9,425 nucleotides of DNA from UBA1801 sp035353395 (GTDB lineage Bacteria > Acidobacteriota > Holophagae > Holophagales > Holophagaceae), in the NCBI GenBank assembly GCA_035353395.1, contig DAOPZL010000081.1, positions 1 to 9,425 on the forward strand. Direction: 5' to 3'. A program made the translations under genes and the position numbers. Below are positions 1 to 6,687 of this stretch, one piece after another (the first letter of the stretch is position 1; every line of letters starts with the position of its first letter). The notes beneath the pieces are model-generated. The model ran no database searches and was not told the DNA's origin. It saw only the letters and a list, made by a program, of their open reading frames with translations.

Positions 1-999
1 GGCCGAGATGACTTCGGGGTCGCCGGTTTCCTGCGCGCTCTCGGCGATGGACGGGCCGGTGTTCGCGATCGTCGGGCCGCCTCCTTCGAGGAGGGTCCCG
101 ACAGCCTCGGCGGTCTTCAGCTCCTTGTTCCCGCCGGCCGCCACCAGCAGGCGGATCATGCCGGGGTCCCTCATCATGACCGACCACTCGAGGGGGCGGG
201 TTCCGTCGACGGCCTTGCCGTTCGGATCGAGGCCGAGGCCCAGGAGCCTGGACGCCAGGCCCTGGTCCTTCGCCCGGACCGCGGCGTTGAGCACGCTGCT
301 CGCGAAGGGGAGGGCCCGGTTCCCGGCCGTGGTGAAGAAGAAGGGCGCCGGGTCGAGGGCGACGAGCCGGCCGCCTCCCGTGTCGAGGAGGATCTCGAAG
401 TGGACGAAGGGGATGTCGTCCGGGAGGCCCAGGCCGAGCGTCCCGATGGGATCGCCCGCCGAGACCCGGGCGCCCGGGGCGACGGAGCTGGTCCCGAAGC
501 GGTTCAGCACGTAGCGGGTGCGGATCCCGGACCCATGGTCGATCTCCACGACCGGGCCATGGGCCGGGTCCGTCCGCCGGGACAGCACGATCCCGGACGC
601 CGAGGCGCGCACGGGGGTGGGCCGGCCGTCCCACAGGTTCCAGCCCAGGGTCGCGAGGGGCTTCCGCTGCGCCAGTTCCCGGAAGGTCGCCCAGGGGTCG
701 CGAAGCCGGGCCCGATCGCCCAGGGGCAGCTGGAATTTCGCGTGTTCAGGCGGGAGCGCCGCGTCGATCACGCGTCCCTGGTGCTCGAGGCGGACCGCGA
801 GGCCGCCCCCCTCCCGGGAGAGCGTGAACCGGGCCCTCGGTCCCGCCTCGTCGCCCGGCGCGGCGAGGAGGTCGGACCCGGCCGCCCAGGGTCCGGATCC
901 TTCGTTCCCGGCCGTGGCCGGCGATGGGGCGAGCAGGAGGCAGCAGGCGGCGCCGTGCGCCATCCGCGATACGACCGGCGATCTGCGTTCGTTCGTCAT
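1..999 (-). CDS. Secreted protein with degenerate M23/LytM peptidase fold and ankyrin-like repeats (C-terminus outside window)
   Basis: The frame is open from ATG at 999 to the left edge (333 codons, no stop), so the C-terminus is missing. Residues 1-30 look like a Sec signal peptide: Arg-containing start, hydrophobic AACCLLLA stretch, likely cleavage after ATA (residue 30). Residues about 112-205 have the M23/LytM beta fold: TPVRASASGIVL, VVEIDHGSGIRTRY, VAPGARVSAGDPIGTLGLG, then PFVHFEI. The enzyme signatures are broken. HxxxD is W120-N-L-W-D124, the HxH is F198-V-H200, and the YaH histidine is L165. Two ankyrin-like units follow from about 232, the clearest being DPNGKAVDGTRPLEWSVMM then MIRLLVAAGG (258-290). 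It is therefore probably a non-catalytic cell-wall or periplasmic binding/adaptor protein, like EnvC/NlpD-type factors (inference). The start is uncertain by 12 nt: an in-frame ATG lies at 1011, but the SD-like GAAAGG abuts it, favouring 999. It has its own promoter. Confidence 0.8.
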   Translation of the reverse strand, partial: MTNERRSPVVSRMAHGAACCLLLAPSPATAGNEGSGPWAAGSDLLAAPGDEAGPRARFTLSREGGGLAVRLEHQGRVIDAALPPEHAKFQLPLGDRARLRDPWATFRELAQRKPLATLGWNLWDGRPTPVRASASGIVLSRRTDPAHGPVVEIDHGSGIRTRYVLNRFGTSSVAPGARVSAGDPIGTLGLGLPDDIPFVHFEILLDTGGGRLVALDPAPFFFTTAGNRALPFASSVLNAAVRAKDQGLASRLLGLGLDPNGKAVDGTRPLEWSVMMRDPGMIRLLVAAGGNKELKTAEAVGTLLEGGGPTIANTGPSIAESAQETGDPEVISA

Positions 1000-1110
1000 G
1001 GCAATCACCATCCTTTCGAGGTTTTTGTCCGCGATGCGGGAGGGGCCGCGAGCCTCGACGGCTTCGCGGACCTCGTGCGGGTGCCTTCCCGGGAGGCCTT
1101 TCGCTGCATC

Positions 1111-1126
1111 TGCTAAAAATTTAGCA
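1111..1126. promoter_or_regulatory. Palindromic operator candidate, copy 1
   Basis: TGCTAAAAATTTAGCA has perfect 7-nt arms (TGCTAAA/TTTAGCA) around a 2-nt centre. It is AT-rich in very GC-rich surroundings and covers the -10 element of the leftward promoter. A near-identical copy lies 43 bp away. The layout is that of a repressor operator. The cognate protein is not in the window. Confidence 0.65.
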
Positions 1127-1145
1127 ATCAAGAGGGGTGCGTCAA
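1118..1145 (-). promoter_or_regulatory. Sigma-70-type promoter for the M23-like/ankyrin gene
   Basis: On the minus strand, TTGACG (1145-1140, 5/6 match to the -35 consensus) is followed after 16 nt by TAAATT (1123-1118, 4/6 match to -10). Predicted transcription starts near 1110, leaving a leader of about 110 nt before the ATG at 999. The -10 lies inside palindrome copy 1 and the -35 lies between the two palindromes, so a bound repressor would block polymerase. Motif match only. Confidence 0.55.
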
Positions 1146-1153
1146 GGGGTAAC

Positions 1154-1169
1154 TGCTAAAAATTTCGCA
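1154..1169. promoter_or_regulatory. Palindromic operator candidate, copy 2
   Basis: TGCTAAAAATTTCGCA differs from copy 1 at one base (A to C in the right arm). It lies just upstream of the -35 of the leftward promoter. Centre-to-centre distance to copy 1 is 43 bp, close to four helical turns, so dimers on both would sit on the same DNA face. Confidence 0.6.
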
Positions 1170-1189
1170 CTTTTCTCCGGACAGAAAAC

Positions 1190-1223
1190 GGCCCCGCCGC
1201 CGGAACCCCCGGACGGCGGGGCC
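1190..1223 (-). terminator. Rho-independent-like terminator after upp
   Basis: A perfect 10-bp GC stem (GGCCCCGCCG paired with CGGCGGGGCC) carries a further inner CCGG/CCGG pairing. It starts 21 nt beyond the upp stop codon. On the minus strand it is followed by GTTTTCTGT, a short and imperfect T-tract. It separates upp from the next leftward gene, which has its own promoter. Confidence 0.7.
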
Positions 1224-1244
1224 GCGGTCTTCGATCCGGGAAAG

Positions 1245-1871
1245 CTAGGTCGTCCCGAAGATGCGGTCGCCCGCGTCGCCCAGGCCCGGCAGGATGTAGC
1301 CGTGGTCGTTGAGGCAGCGGTCCACGGCGGCGACGACCACGCGGAGGTCGGGATGGTCGCTGAGGACCTTCTCGATCCCCTCGGGGGCGGCGATCACGGA
1401 GGCGAGGGTGATCGTGCGGGCGCCCGCGGCCTTGAGCTGGCGGACGGCCTCCGAGGCGCTGCCGCCGGTGGCCAGCATGGGATCCAGCACGAAGACGTAG
1501 CGCTCTTCCAGGATGGGGGGGAAGTTGCGGTAGTAGGGCACCGGCACCAGGGTGTCGTGGTCGCGGTAGAGGCCGAGGTGTCCCACCTTGGCGGTCGGCA
1601 GCAGCTTCAGGAAGGGGGCCACGAGCCCCAGTCCGGCCCTGAGCACGGGCACCAGCACGGGATCGAGGGGGGGCAGGCGGCGCGCCTGGGTGCGCTCCAG
1701 GGGGGTCTCGATGGCCACGGGTTCCGTGGGGAGGATGCGGGTGGCTTCCACGGCGAGCAGCGTTCCGAGTTCCTCCACCAGCTGGCGGAACTGGCTGCCC
1801 GAGGTCTTGCGGTCCCGCAGGTAGGACAGCTTGTGTTGGACGAGAGGGTGATCAAGCACGATATGGCTCAT
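1245..1871 (-). CDS. upp: Uracil phosphoribosyltransferase
   Basis: It converts uracil and PRPP to UMP and pyrophosphate in the cytoplasm (pyrimidine salvage). The 208 residues equal the length of E. coli Upp. Visible signatures are the PRPP loop VLDPMLATGGSA (128-139), the RAG motif at 79-81, and the C-terminal uracil-binding stretch GYILPGLGDAGDRIFGT (191-207). The N-terminus MSHIVLDHPLVQHKLSYLRD is also typical. The start at 1871 is supported by an SD-like CTGGAG about 7 nt upstream; the same frame stays open upstream, but without family similarity. It lies 52 nt downstream of the MocR regulator gene in the same direction with no convincing terminator between, so the two may be co-transcribed. 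A hairpin terminator follows. Confidence 0.97.
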   Translation of the reverse strand: MSHIVLDHPLVQHKLSYLRDRKTSGSQFRQLVEELGTLLAVEATRILPTEPVAIETPLERTQARRLPPLDPVLVPVLRAGLGLVAPFLKLLPTAKVGHLGLYRDHDTLVPVPYYRNFPPILEERYVFVLDPMLATGGSASEAVRQLKAAGARTITLASVIAAPEGIEKVLSDHPDLRVVVAAVDRCLNDHGYILPGLGDAGDRIFGTT

Positions 1872-1923
1872 GATTTGGCTCCAGGAGCATTGTCGCCTGA
1901 TTGGCCGCGATGGCCTAGCGGCT

Positions 1924-3294
1924 TCAGCGCGGATGTTGCAGCCAGGCGGAGAGGGCGGGCGTCCGGTAGGCCACGTTGAACCGGATCCAGGGGCTCGGCC
2001 CGTGCTCGGGATCGAAGGCGCTCCCCGGCGCGAACCAGAATCCGGCCGCCGCCGCGGATCGTGCCAGGAGGCCGGAATCCGGCCAGCGGGGGTGCCTGGC
2101 CCACACGAACATGCCCCGCCTCGGTCCGGGGAAGATCTCCCATCCCGCCCGCCGCAGTTCGTCCTCCCACCCCTCCTGGGCACCCCGCAGCCGGTGGCGC
2201 AGCGCGGCCGTGAAGCGCTCGTAGCCGCCGTCGGTGATGACGCGGTAGACCACCCGCTCGACGAACTCGGAGGACGCGATGCTGGTGAGCAGCTTCGCCC
2301 GGGCCAGGGCGTCGGTCAGCGCCCCGCCGGCCGCCGCGTAGCCCACGCGCAGGCCCGCGGAGAGGGTCTTGGTGAAGCCCGAGAGGTAGATCACCCGGTC
2401 GAGGCCGTCCAGGGCCGCCAGGCGCAGGTCCTGCTCCTCCGCCATGTCTCCGTAGGCATCGTCCTCCACGATCAGGAAGTCGTGCTGCTCGGCCAGGAGC
2501 AGGAGGCGGTGGGCGGTGGCCGGACTCATGGAACTGCCGGTGGGGTTGTGGAGCAGGGACTGCATGAAGAAGATCCGCGGGACTTCGCCCTGCCGGAGCA
2601 GGCCCTCGAGGGCTTCCATGTCGGGACCTTCCGGCGTGCGGGGCACCGATGCCGTCCGGAGGCCCGAGATCTCGAGCAGGCCGAACAGGTTGTAGTAGGC
2701 CGGGTTCTCGACGAAGACCAGGTCGCCGGGGCGGCAGATGGCCCGGACGACCAGTTCGAGGCCCTGGGAGATGCCCGTCGTCAGGACCACATGGTCCGCC
2801 GCGCAGGCGATGCGCCGCCGGGCGAGGCGGCCCTGGACCGCCTCGCGCAGGGGCCCGTGGCCCAGGACGGTCCCGTAGCCGTAGAGCTCCGCGGAAGGCT
2901 GGGCGGCGACGCTCCGGACCTGCTTGTGGAGGCCCAGCTCCAGCAGCCACTCCCTGGGGAGGATGCCGCTGCCGCACTTGAGCAGGGAGCCCGGCTCCAC
3001 GAGGCCGCGGATCAGCAGGGCCGTGTCCAGGAGGCGGTCCAGGCTGGTGACGTGGCGGGGGGGCGTCTTCCCCGTCCGGGCGAAGGACGAGACATAGAAT
3101 CCGGAGCCATGGCGGGATTCGACCAGGCCGAGGCCCGTCAGCTCCTGGTAGGCGGCGAGCACGGTGTAGCGGCTGACGGCGAGCCGGCGGGAAGCCTCCC
3201 GGATGGAATCGAGCCTGGTCCCGGGCCTCAGCTCGCCGCGCTCGATCCTCCGCCGGAGGCTCCCGGCGAGTTCCTCGCCCGATCCGGTCTTCAT
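1924..3294 (-). CDS. MocR-family regulator: GntR winged helix fused to a class I aminotransferase-like PLP domain
   Basis: This 456-residue protein has the MocR/GabR/PdxR layout. The N-terminal GntR winged helix covers about residues 5-69 (LRPGTRLDSIREASRRLAVSRYTV, then GLVESRHGSGFYV). A linker leads to a fold-type I aminotransferase domain from about 105. PLP-site residues are intact: HNPTG (249-253), D278 and Y281 in EDDAYG, Schiff-base K309 in SGFTKTLSAGLRVGY, and R438 in WIRFNVAY, expected to bind a carboxylate. Such proteins usually bind PLP and an amino compound to change DNA binding. The start at 3294 has a textbook SD, AAGGAGG, 5 nt upstream. It is divergent from the glycyl radical enzyme gene across 118 bp holding three identical boxes, so it likely controls that gene and itself. 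The ligand cannot be read from sequence. A free aminotransferase is unlikely given the winged helix. Confidence 0.93.
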   Translation of the reverse strand: MKTGSGEELAGSLRRRIERGELRPGTRLDSIREASRRLAVSRYTVLAAYQELTGLGLVESRHGSGFYVSSFARTGKTPPRHVTSLDRLLDTALLIRGLVEPGSLLKCGSGILPREWLLELGLHKQVRSVAAQPSAELYGYGTVLGHGPLREAVQGRLARRRIACAADHVVLTTGISQGLELVVRAICRPGDLVFVENPAYYNLFGLLEISGLRTASVPRTPEGPDMEALEGLLRQGEVPRIFFMQSLLHNPTGSSMSPATAHRLLLLAEQHDFLIVEDDAYGDMAEEQDLRLAALDGLDRVIYLSGFTKTLSAGLRVGYAAAGGALTDALARAKLLTSIASSEFVERVVYRVITDGGYERFTAALRHRLRGAQEGWEDELRRAGWEIFPGPRRGMFVWARHPRWPDSGLLARSAAAAGFWFAPGSAFDPEHGPSPWIRFNVAYRTPALSAWLQHPR

Positions 3295-3299
3295 CTCGA

Positions 3300-3306
3300 C
3301 CTCCTT
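3300..3306 (-). promoter_or_regulatory. Consensus Shine-Dalgarno of the MocR gene, abutting operator box 1
   Basis: AAGGAGG on the minus strand lies 5 nt before the ATG at 3294 and fixes that start. Its upstream end overlaps the 13-mer box at 3306-3318 by one base, so a protein on that box would sit at the very 5' end of the regulator's own coding region, consistent with autoregulation. Confidence 0.75.
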
Positions 3307-3364
3307 TCGAACACTTTCTGAATCCTAGCAAAGTGTTCGACGATAATGTGTGAAAGTGTTCGAA
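3306..3364. promoter_or_regulatory. Three-box operator in the divergent MocR/GRE intergenic region
   Basis: The 11-mer AAAGTGTTCGA occurs three times: minus strand at 3307-3317, plus strand at 3330-3340 and at 3353-3363. The outer copies extend to an identical 13-mer GAAAGTGTTCGAA (3306-3318 inverted, 3352-3364 direct). Box centres are 3312, 3335 and 3358, exactly 23 bp apart each time. Boxes 2 and 3 are direct repeats, as MocR proteins such as GabR often recognise; boxes 1 and 2 are inverted. Together they span both gene starts. Binding by the adjacent MocR protein is inferred from position. Confidence 0.8.
3342..3347 (+). promoter_or_regulatory. Candidate -10 element for the glycyl radical enzyme gene
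   Basis: GATAAT matches the -10 consensus at 5 of 6 bases and sits between operator boxes 2 and 3. Transcription would start near 3354, inside box 3, with a leader of about 59 nt. No good -35 is found at normal spacing (TGAATC at 17 nt), so it would be weak or activator-dependent. Confidence 0.4.
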
Positions 3365-3412
3365 CATCGAAGGGGCGATGCCGCCATATTTAGTCCGAGG
3401 AAGGGTGCGCCC

Positions 3413-5857
3413 ATGACGACGACAGTCCAGCCTGGTTTCCACAAGGGCTTGCAGATGAAGGACATCTTCCCCTCGGAAGGCCTGCCCGTGCCCACGGCCA
3501 GGATCGCCCGGCTCCGGGAGGCCTGGAAGGCCGCGGAGCCGCGCCTGTGCATCGAACGTGCGGCGCTCTACACCCGGTCCTGCCGGGAGCACGGGGGGGA
3601 TTCCCCGGTCGTGCGCAGCGCGAAGGCCTTCCGGGACGTCTGCGAGGGCCTCCCCGTGGCGATCTTCCCGGACGAACTGATCGTCGGCGTTCCCGGCGCG
3701 GAACGCCGTTCCGGCTCCGTGGACCCGGAGCTGTCCTGGAAGTGGATCGAGGCCGAGCTGGACGACTTCCCGACCCGGGAACAGGACCCGTACACGGTCA
3801 CCGACGAGCAGAAGGCCCGGCTCCGGGGGGAGATCTTCCCCTACTGGAAGGGGCGCTCCGTGGAGGAAGCCTACCTGGCCCGGCTGCCCGAGGAGACCGC
3901 CTGGGTGACCGTGGACACGGGCGTCGTGGACAACGATTCCAAGTGGCGGTCCTACGTCGGCGAGAACACGCCCGACTTCCAGGACCTCATCTTCGCCAAG
4001 GGCTTCGAGGGGATCCGGGCGGAAGCCGTGGAGCGCCTCGCGGGCCTCGATCCTGCGGACAAGGAGCAGCTCGCCCGCCGGGAGTTCTACAGGGCGGAGA
4101 TCCTGTCCTGCGAGGGGATCCTCGCCCTGGGCGGACGCTATGCCGACGAGGCCGCCCGGCTGGCGTCCGCCGAGCGCGATCCTGCCCGGCGCGCGGAACT
4201 GGAGCAGATCGCCTCCACCTGCCGCCGAGTCCCGGCCCTCCCGCCCCGCACCTTCCGGGAGGCGCTCCAGATGGTCTGGTTCGTCCAGGTGGGGAGCATC
4301 CTGTCCGAGAATGCCGTGTCCCTGAACCTGGGACGCTTCGACCAGTACCTCCATCCCTACTATTCCGTGGACGTGGACGGGGGGATCCTCACGCCCGCCC
4401 AGGCCCAGGAACTCATCGACTGCTTCTGGATCAAGCTCTCCGAGTGGGTCTGGGCCGTCTCCTCCAACACGGCCAAGTTCTTCGCCGGCTACAGCGCCTT
4501 CCAGAACCTCACGATCGGCGGCAGGCGCCGCGACGGGTCCGACGGCACCAACGCCCTGTCCTTCATGTGCCTGCGGGCCTCGGCCGAGGTGCGGACCCAC
4601 CAGCCCAACCTGAGCGTCAGGATCCATCCCGACTGCCCGGAAGAGTTCCTGCTGGCCGTGTGCCGCCTCGCCCGCATGGGCATGGGTTTCCCGGCGGTCC
4701 ACAACGACCGGACCGGCACGGCCATGCTGCTCTCCGCCGGGCTGTCGCCGGAGGACGCCCGGGACTGGAGCAACTGCGGGTGCGTGGTGCCGCACTGCCG
4801 GAAGATCGGCGAATGGACGGCCGCGGTCAACATCAACCTCGGGTCGGCCCTGGAGTTCGCCCTGAACGACGGCCGCTCCCGCCTGGACGGCCGCCGCCTG
4901 GGGCTGCCCACCGGGGCGCCCGGCAGCTTCAGGACCTTCGAGGACCTGAAGGCCGCCTTCTTCAAGCAGGTCGCCTACCTGGTCAAGCAGTCCTCCATCG
5001 CCACGGTGGTGGCCCAGCAGGTCCACTCCGAGATGGCGCCCAGGCCCTTCCTCTCCCTCCTGGTGGAGGGGTGCATGGAGAAGGGGAAGGATCTGTCCCA
5101 GGGCGGGGCGAAGTACAACGTGGGGGCGGTGCTCACGGGCATCGGCCTGGCGGACGCGGCGAACTCCCTGGAGGCGGTGAAGACCCTCGTGTTCGACCAC
5201 CACGTCGTCACCATGGATGCCCTCTGCGAGGCCCTGGACCGGGACTGGGAAGGCCGGGACGACCTGCGCGCCCTGGCGCTGAAGTGCTCCAAGTACGGCA
5301 ACGACGAGGACGGGGTGGACCGCCTCGCCGTGGAGATCAGCGACTTCTTCCACAAAAAGATCCGGAGCCGGCGCGACTGGTTCGGAAGTCCCTTCAACAG
5401 CGCCTTCATGGGGATCTCCAACTACATTCCCGCCGGTTCGGTGGTCGGCGCCACGCCCGACGGCCGGCGTGCCCGGAGCCCCCTCACCGAGGGCTGCTCG
5501 GCACACGCGGGCACGGACGCCGCGAGCCCGACGGCGGTGATGAAGTCCGCGGCGAAGATCAACCACGACGAGCACGCCGGGGGGACCTTGCTGAACCTCA
5601 AGTTCACGCCGGGAGCCCTGAAGACGGACCGGGGCGTCGCGAACCTCGCGGCCATGATCCGCGCCTACTTCGAGCTGGGCGCCTTCCACGTGCAGTTCAA
5701 CGTCATCTCGAAGGAGACCCTGCTCGCCGCCCAGGAGAATCCGGAGGAGCACCAGGACCTCCTGGTGCGGGTGGCCGGCTACAGCGCCCGGTTCGTGACC
5801 CTTTCGAGGACCGTGCAGGACGCCATCATCGCGCGGACTTCCTACGACCGCGTCTGA
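3413..5857 (+). CDS. Glycyl radical enzyme of the pyruvate formate-lyase superfamily, substrate unknown
   Basis: This 814-residue oxygen-sensitive radical enzyme uses a glycyl radical to form a thiyl radical that attacks the substrate. The C-terminal glycyl motif RVAGYSARFVTLSRTVQDAI places the radical at G789. The thiyl loop is SNCGCVVPHCRK with C457 as the probable thiyl cysteine (C455 is also present). Other family landmarks are the N-terminal ERAALYT (48-54), the GELIVG-like DELIVG (87-92), FREALQMVWFVQVG (281-294), GGAKYN (564-569) and HAGGTLLNLKFTP (721-733). Dehydratase and C-N/C-S lyase members have GCVE; here the Glu is V459. This argues against a simple dehydratase and leaves the chemistry open; an arylacetate decarboxylase is one possibility. 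The start at 3413 is chosen because AGGAAGG lies 9 nt upstream. The activase follows after 28 nt. No small subunit, as 4-hydroxyphenylacetate decarboxylase needs, is seen. Confidence 0.95.
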   Translation: MTTTVQPGFHKGLQMKDIFPSEGLPVPTARIARLREAWKAAEPRLCIERAALYTRSCREHGGDSPVVRSAKAFRDVCEGLPVAIFPDELIVGVPGAERRSGSVDPELSWKWIEAELDDFPTREQDPYTVTDEQKARLRGEIFPYWKGRSVEEAYLARLPEETAWVTVDTGVVDNDSKWRSYVGENTPDFQDLIFAKGFEGIRAEAVERLAGLDPADKEQLARREFYRAEILSCEGILALGGRYADEAARLASAERDPARRAELEQIASTCRRVPALPPRTFREALQMVWFVQVGSILSENAVSLNLGRFDQYLHPYYSVDVDGGILTPAQAQELIDCFWIKLSEWVWAVSSNTAKFFAGYSAFQNLTIGGRRRDGSDGTNALSFMCLRASAEVRTHQPNLSVRIHPDCPEEFLLAVCRLARMGMGFPAVHNDRTGTAMLLSAGLSPEDARDWSNCGCVVPHCRKIGEWTAAVNINLGSALEFALNDGRSRLDGRRLGLPTGAPGSFRTFEDLKAAFFKQVAYLVKQSSIATVVAQQVHSEMAPRPFLSLLVEGCMEKGKDLSQGGAKYNVGAVLTGIGLADAANSLEAVKTLVFDHHVVTMDALCEALDRDWEGRDDLRALALKCSKYGNDEDGVDRLAVEISDFFHKKIRSRRDWFGSPFNSAFMGISNYIPAGSVVGATPDGRRARSPLTEGCSAHAGTDAASPTAVMKSAAKINHDEHAGGTLLNLKFTPGALKTDRGVANLAAMIRAYFELGAFHVQFNVISKETLLAAQENPEEHQDLLVRVAGYSARFVTLSRTVQDAIIARTSYDRV

Positions 5858-5885
5858 GCGGGGGAACCGCCATCCGGAGCCTGCC

Positions 5886-6687
5886 GTGGAACGGGAACCG
5901 ACCGGGGTCGTCTTCGACATCCAGCGCTGGTCCACGGAGGACGGGCCCGGGATCCGCACGGCGATCTTCTTCAAGGGGTGTCCCCTTCGGTGCGCGTGGT
6001 GCTGCAATCCGGAGTCCTGGTCGGGGAGCCCGCAGCTCGGGGTGTTCCGCGAGCGGTGCAGGGGCTGCGGGGCCTGCCTGGGCGCATGTTCCCGGGGAGC
6101 CGCCCGCCCCGGCGGGGTGGACCGCGGCGCCTGCGAGGCCCGCGGCTCGTGCGTCCAGGCCTGCCCGCACGGGGTCCGGCAGCTGATGGGCCGGGTCATG
6201 GCCGGACCGGAGATCCTCGCGGAGGTCGAGCGGGACCGCGTCTTCCACCGCCGCTCCGGCGGGGGGGTCACCTTCACGGGGGGCGAGGCCGCCTGCCAGC
6301 CGCTCCTCCTGGCCTTCCTTTCGGAGGAGCTCGCCCGCGCCGGGACGCACCTCGCCCTGGAGACCTGCGGACATTTCCCGTGGCGGGACAACGAGGCCGC
6401 CCTGCGCCGGATGGACCTGGTCTACTTCGACCTCAAGCACATGGATCCGGCCAGCCACCGGCGGCTCACCGGCGCGGGCAACGCCCTCGTCCTCGAGAAC
6501 GCGGAGAGAGTCGCGGGGCTGGGCATTCCCATGATCGTCCGGCTGCCCCTGGTGCCGGGCCTGAACGACTCCGGGGAGAACCTCGAGGCCACCGCCCGGT
6601 TCGCGCGCGAACGGCTCGGGGACGCCCCCGTCGAGGTCATGCCCTACCACGACCTGGGCCGCGCGAAGTACGAGGCGCTCGGAGCGC
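5886..6687 (+). CDS. Glycyl-radical enzyme activase, radical SAM (3' end lost in assembly gap)
   Basis: It cleaves S-adenosylmethionine and abstracts a hydrogen from the GRE glycine to create the radical. The 267 visible residues hold the radical-SAM motif C32-x3-C36-x2-C39 in GCPLRCAWCCNPES, the SAM-binding TGGE (131-134), the early DGPGIRT (19-25) and the late YHDLGRAKYEALG (254-266). A ferredoxin-like insert has a full first cluster motif (C58, C61, C64, C68). The second has only C83, C89 and C93, with R86 where the fourth Cys is expected. It starts at GTG 5886 with CGGAG 6 nt upstream, 28 nt after the GRE stop, so the two form an operon. The reading frame runs into 100 Ns. Roughly the last 30 residues are probably missing, and residues after the gap do not resemble an activase end. 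Confidence 0.95.

Noticed and set aside
1872..1923. Possible terminator hairpin between the regulator and upp (GGCC pairs)
   Set aside because: The stem is only 4 bp and has no following T-tract, so it is not convincing.
3385..3390. CATATT as an alternative -10 for the GRE gene
   Set aside because: Transcription would start next to the ribosome site at 3397-3403, leaving almost no leader, and there is no -35 at normal spacing.
3350..3412. In-frame GTG start at 3350 that would add 21 residues to the glycyl radical enzyme
   Set aside because: The extension reads through operator box 3, would begin upstream of the predicted transcription start, and has no ribosome site. ATG 3413 has AGGAAGG 9 nt upstream.
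3547..6186. Plus-strand open frame of about 879 codons overlapping the GRE
   Set aside because: It is an out-of-frame shadow of the GRE and activase, Arg/Gly/Pro-rich with no recognisable domain.
1868..6391. Very long minus-strand open frame of about 1507 codons
   Set aside because: It lies antisense to the GRE and activase genes and overlaps the regulator and upp in another frame. Its product is low-complexity in Gly, Arg, Pro and Ala without motifs, a GC-rich shadow.
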